From JAFDVL01 sp043775925 (GTDB taxonomy: Bacteria; Acidobacteriota; Blastocatellia; RBC074), in the NCBI GenBank assembly GCA_043775925.1, contig JAYVRW010000012.1, positions 1-9,055 on the forward strand: DNA of 9,055 nucleotides. The letters are read 5' to 3'. Below, piece by piece: positions 6,291 to 9,055 of this stretch; positions within the stretch are counted from its first letter, which is position 1, and every line of letters begins with the position of its first letter. The translations under genes were made by a program, and so were the position numbers. The notes under the pieces were generated by a model that saw only the letters and a list, made by a program, of their open reading frames with translations, was not told the DNA's origin and did no database searches.

Positions 6291-7142
6291 ATGCCGACCA
6301 TCGCCGAAATTCTAAAGCAAGCCTCTCTTCAGCTCCGACAAGCTGAAGTTCCCAACGATTTATTGGATGCGCAATCGCTCCTCGCTTTTGCCATCAATCA
6401 GGATCGTACCTACCTCATCATTCATTTCAACGATCAACTTTCGAAATCAGTTATGGCTGAATATCAATCGTTGATTGCTCGTCGTGCGACGGGTGAGCCG
6501 TTGCAGTACATTACGGGGCGACAGGAATTTTATGGCTTGGAATTTGAAGTCACTCCGGCGGTCTTAATCCCTCGCCCTGAAACTGAATTGATTGTTGAAG
6601 AAACGTTGCGCCTCGCCAAAAACATTGCGCAGCCTGTGATTATTGATGCGGGTACGGGGTCAGGCTGCATTGCCATTACGTTAGCGCGTGAAATTGATGA
6701 CGCGAAAATTATTGCGACAGATATTTCAGCCGATGCGCTGGAAGTTGCCAACAGAAATGCCACCAAACACGGCGTCCAGGGTCAGGTAAAATTTATCAAC
6801 TGCGATTTGCTCAGCGGCATCCCCGAAAATACCAAAGCCGATTTTATTCTCTCCAACCCGCCCTACATCGCGCCATCTGAAATGGCTACGCTGCAACGCG
6901 AAGTCCGCGACTGGGAACCGCATACAGCTTTAACTGATTACGCCGATGGCCTGAATTTTTATCATCGTTTGTTAGTCGAAGCGCCAGATTTTTTGCAGCC
7001 GAATCGATATTTAATTTTCGAGATGGGGTATCAACAGGCAGAAAAAATAAAAGCCCTTGTGAATCACGAGAGCTGGGTAAATTTGCGAACTATCTCTGAC
7101 TTGCAAGGAATTGAACGAGTGATGATCCTTACCCGACAATAG
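6291..7142 (+). CDS. prmC: Peptide chain release factor N5-glutamine methyltransferase
   Basis: The 283-residue product is PrmC (HemK), which uses S-adenosylmethionine to methylate the glutamine of the GGQ motif in release factors RF1 and RF2 in the cytoplasm. An N-terminal helical domain covers about residues 1-80, ending in the family hallmark GEPLQYITGRQEFYGLEF. It is followed by VLIPRPETE (91-99), SAM motif I DAGTGSGCIA (119-128), the acidic ATDIS (142-146) and the catalytic SNPPYI (188-193) that holds the target glutamine. Length is typical. The start at 6291 gives the standard N-terminus (MPTIAEILKQA); the frame is open further upstream, but that part translates the intergenic repeat. 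There is no clear SD, and a TACAAT lies 5 nt before the ATG. The usual neighbour prfA is absent. The gene ends 7 bp from the convergent LolA-like gene. Confidence 0.95.
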   Translation: MPTIAEILKQASLQLRQAEVPNDLLDAQSLLAFAINQDRTYLIIHFNDQLSKSVMAEYQSLIARRATGEPLQYITGRQEFYGLEFEVTPAVLIPRPETELIVEETLRLAKNIAQPVIIDAGTGSGCIAITLAREIDDAKIIATDISADALEVANRNATKHGVQGQVKFINCDLLSGIPENTKADFILSNPPYIAPSEMATLQREVRDWEPHTALTDYADGLNFYHRLLVEAPDFLQPNRYLIFEMGYQQAEKIKALVNHESWVNLRTISDLQGIERVMILTRQ

Positions 7143-7149
7143 CTAAATA

Positions 7150-7998
7150 TTATGGCTTCGCCGCCGCATCTTCTTTCTTCTCCGCCGTCGCAGGCGCATC
7201 TGGCTTAAAGATTTTTTCTTCGATTTGCACACCATACGCAGCTTCCACAATCGTACGCTCTTCGACCTTCACGCCGTTTTCGTAGACGACAGTTTTATAA
7301 GGAACGACGACTAAATTCTGGACGATTTTGAAGTCTTGAAACAGTAAACGATATTTCGTCGGGCTGCCATCTACGCCTTTTGTTTCGTACTCTAATTGCA
7401 AAACTTTTCCCGTGCGGCGACTGACTTCAAAGCGTGTTTTTGAGCCGTCGGCTGAAGTCAAATCAATCACATCCATTTCCAACGAAGCTAATTTTTTGGT
7501 TTCGATGTATTCAATCTTTCCTTCGTCTTCTTTGTAGCGCAACAGAGCTTCGTAGCCGTGCGTGTAGGAAGTTCTAAACGCACTGTTAAGTTCAGGACTC
7601 AACTCAGCTTTTTCTCCGTTGTTGGTCGCCCAGGATTTTTCTCCGTCAAACCCCATCGTGAATTTTGTTTCCGGTAAGTCGAGTTCAAGAATGACTAAAT
7701 CTTCTTTGGATTTCGGCTTGCGAATAAATTTCGTAACCGTACGACCTTCGCGGATCGTGGCTCCGTTGATGAGCTTGAGATTATTTTTGATGATCCCATT
7801 TTTTTGGACGGTAAAAAGAGCTTGCCGTCCGCCGTAATTCTGAATGGCGAATTCGACCAGCTTATCTACTAGAGGAGTTTTATCCGCCGAGACGTGGAAA
7901 ACTGGAAATGCGAAAGCGAGTGCGACAGTTGCCAACAGAAGCGTAGAAGATTTTCGGAGGTAGTTCAGCATCGGTATTAATTTACGCCTAAGATTCAT
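7150..7998 (-). CDS. Secreted LolA-like (outer-membrane lipoprotein-sorting-like) protein
   Basis: The 282-residue product has a clear signal peptide: NLRRK, a hydrophobic stretch LLLATVALAFAFPVF, and a probable cut after VSA (residue 38). The mature part looks like the beta-rich fold of the LolA/LppX superfamily: a helix near the start (VDKLVEFAIQNYGG), then strands of alternating character such as FIRKPKSKEDLVILELDL, KFTMGFDGEKSWATNNG, RFEVSRRTGKVLQLEYE and YRLLFQDFKIVQNLVVVPY. Proteins of this kind are often annotated as lipoprotein-sorting proteins, but no lipobox is present and true LolA function is unproven. The tail is low-complexity (APATAEKKEDAAAKP). The start at 7998 is chosen for an AAAGG 11 nt upstream; an alternative ATG is at 7971. 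A perfect TATAAT lies upstream (8071-8076). Substrate or partner is unknown. Confidence 0.7.
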   Translation of the reverse strand: MNLRRKLIPMLNYLRKSSTLLLATVALAFAFPVFHVSADKTPLVDKLVEFAIQNYGGRQALFTVQKNGIIKNNLKLINGATIREGRTVTKFIRKPKSKEDLVILELDLPETKFTMGFDGEKSWATNNGEKAELSPELNSAFRTSYTHGYEALLRYKEDEGKIEYIETKKLASLEMDVIDLTSADGSKTRFEVSRRTGKVLQLEYETKGVDGSPTKYRLLFQDFKIVQNLVVVPYKTVVYENGVKVEERTIVEAAYGVQIEEKIFKPDAPATAEKKEDAAAKP

Positions 7999-8070
7999 AA
8001 TTGCTTTTACCTTTCTGTTGACATCAACAGGGATAAATTCTAATTTCATCAGTGATGAGGTCAATAGTAC

Positions 8071-8076
8071 ATTATA
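8071..8076 (-). promoter_or_regulatory. Candidate -10 box for the LolA-like gene
   Basis: On the - strand this reads TATAAT, a perfect -10, placing transcription start near 8064 and leaving a leader of about 65 nt before the ATG at 7998. No good -35 is found 16-18 nt upstream. It lies in the 216-bp divergent region (7999-8214) shared with the ATP-grasp gene. That region contains no gene, and I see no convincing promoter for the + side. Confidence 0.4.
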
Positions 8077-8201
8077 GCCAGTCCCGCACGCAAAGATTGT
8101 AATTCCAGACCGGGCTGGTTTCACAATTAATCGTCATTGAGCAAGCGCTATCCACATCCAGACAATTTGATGCAATAATTCACCAAACAGTTGATATTAG
8201 A

Positions 8202-8208
8202 GAGGGAG
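8202..8208 (+). promoter_or_regulatory. Ribosome binding site of the ATP-grasp gene
   Basis: GAGGGAG, a strong Shine-Dalgarno, lies 6 nt before the ATG at 8215 and fixes the start. Confidence 0.8.
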
Positions 8209-8214
8209 TCCCAC

Positions 8215-9055
8215 ATGAAAATAGGTATCTTAGTTGGCATGGAAACTACTTTTCCGCCAGCCTTAATCGAAAAAATTAATAGCCTGAATGCCGGAGTCAC
8301 GGCTGAATACGTCAACACCGGAGGCGTCCGCGCTGAAGACCTCAGCGAATATCGCCTCATCTTTGATCGTATCTCGCACGAAATTCCTTATTATCGCGCC
8401 CTGCTGAAACACGCTGTCCTGAATGGCACGACCGTCGTCAATAATCCGTTCTGGTGGTCAGCCGATGACAAATTTTTTAATTATTCTTTAGCGCTGCGAC
8501 TAGGAGTTGCGACGCCACGTACCATCCTGCTCCCGCAAAAAGCTTACATCAAAGGTGTCACCAACGCCTCGTTGCGTAATCTTCAATTTCCGCTGGATTG
8601 GGAAGGCATCACGGAATATGTCGGTTGGCCTGCGATCCTCAAACCCTTCGATGGCGGCGGCTGGAAAAACGTCTACAAAGTCCATAACATGGAAGAGCTA
8701 ATGCAGGCGTACGACGAAACGGATACGCTTTGCATGACGTTGCAGGAATGTATTGATTTTACTGATTACGTGCGCTGTTACTGCGTTGGTCGCCGCGAAG
8801 TGCTGGTGATGATTTACGATCCTGAACATCGCCGCTACGTGCCCCGCGAAGAGAAAGAATTATCCACCGATCTTGAAAAACGCATTGTCCGCGATACTTT
8901 ATTGCTGAATGAGGCGTTAGGGTATGATTTCAATACCGTAGAATTTGCGGTGCGAGATAATATTCCCTACGCGATTGATTTTATGAATCCAGCGCCCGAT
9001 GCGGATATTAATTCTGTCACCGAAGTCAATTTTAACTGGGTCGTCGAAGCTGTCG
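8215..9055 (+). CDS. RimK/glutathione synthetase-like ATP-grasp ligase (3' end missing)
   Basis: 280 codons are present, open to the window edge. ATP-grasp enzymes couple ATP hydrolysis to joining a carboxylate with an amine through an acyl phosphate. Visible parts are an N-terminal Rossmann-like domain beginning KIGILVGME, a pre-ATP-grasp segment, and WPAILKPFDGGGW (138-150) with the ATP-binding K143 and the glycine-rich loop. Next come TLQECIDFTDYVRCYCVG (175-192), with E178 in the likely adenine hinge, and the metal-binding end YAIDFMNPAPDAD (252-264), where D255 and N258 are candidate Mg ligands. The cytoplasmic product is a small-molecule or peptide ligase of unknown substrate. From memory, homologues ending in NPAPDAD often sit next to GCS2-type carboxylate-amine ligases; the next gene lies outside the window. 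The lack of a stop is due to the window edge. Confidence 0.8.
   Translation, partial: MKIGILVGMETTFPPALIEKINSLNAGVTAEYVNTGGVRAEDLSEYRLIFDRISHEIPYYRALLKHAVLNGTTVVNNPFWWSADDKFFNYSLALRLGVATPRTILLPQKAYIKGVTNASLRNLQFPLDWEGITEYVGWPAILKPFDGGGWKNVYKVHNMEELMQAYDETDTLCMTLQECIDFTDYVRCYCVGRREVLVMIYDPEHRRYVPREEKELSTDLEKRIVRDTLLLNEALGYDFNTVEFAVRDNIPYAIDFMNPAPDADINSVTEVNFNWVVEAV

Noticed and set aside
7143..7149. Terminator between prmC and the LolA-like gene
   Set aside because: Only 7 bp separate the stop codons and no GC-rich hairpin with a T-run is visible.
7999..8124. Longer start of the LolA-like protein at 8124
   Set aside because: It would place about 40 residues before the signal peptide and would start upstream of the TATAAT box.

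Overview
The window looks like a chromosomal piece of a Gram-negative bacterium of moderate GC content. The most likely source is an uncultured Acidobacteriota of the Blastocatellia type. That guess rests on the mix of protein families (an exported LolA-like protein, a TlpA-like redoxin with a TPR tail, a RimK-like ATP-grasp ligase) and on the abundance of intergenic palindromic repeats. No marker gene in the window proves the lineage. There are no tRNA or rRNA genes, no CRISPR array and no transposase.

Layout: (a) 1-280 is the end of an unrecognised + strand coding region, possibly frameshifted. (b) 309-430 is an inverted pair of hairpin repeats. (c) On the - strand, a molybdopterin oxidoreductase (4473 to 2203) is followed by an AidB-family acyl-CoA dehydrogenase (2101 to 458). 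A second hairpin doublet fills the 101-bp gap between them and supplies the oxidoreductase stop codon. (d) 4474-4926 is a gene-free stretch holding a 150-bp element with perfect 33-bp inverted repeats and another hairpin doublet. (e) 4927-6084 (+) encodes an exported thioredoxin-like protein. (f) A short inverted repeat at 6092-6146 is followed by prmC (6291-7142, +). (g) A secreted LolA-like protein (7998 to 7150, -) converges on prmC with 7 bp between the stops. (h) A divergent promoter region leads to an ATP-grasp ligase (8215 onward, +) that runs off the end.

The highlight is (e). Its frame is interrupted by one TGA at 5431-5433, exactly where the first active-site cysteine of the redoxin should be (TWASW-TGA-GCR). 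The frame then stays open for 216 codons and encodes the rest of the thioredoxin fold, the cis-proline and a TPR. A hairpin with the geometry of a bacterial SECIS element lies directly downstream. The best reading is one 385-residue selenoprotein with a U-G-C active site, not two genes or a pseudogene. No other recognised gene here has an in-frame TGA, so a genome-wide reassignment of TGA is unlikely.

The second theme is a set of paired inverted hairpins in the intergenic gaps. Stem sequences differ between gaps, but the architecture is kept (about a 7-bp stem, a 3-4 nt loop and, in most, an outer GTAGCGC/GCGCTAC-like edge). This suggests REPIN-like small mobile or structural elements.
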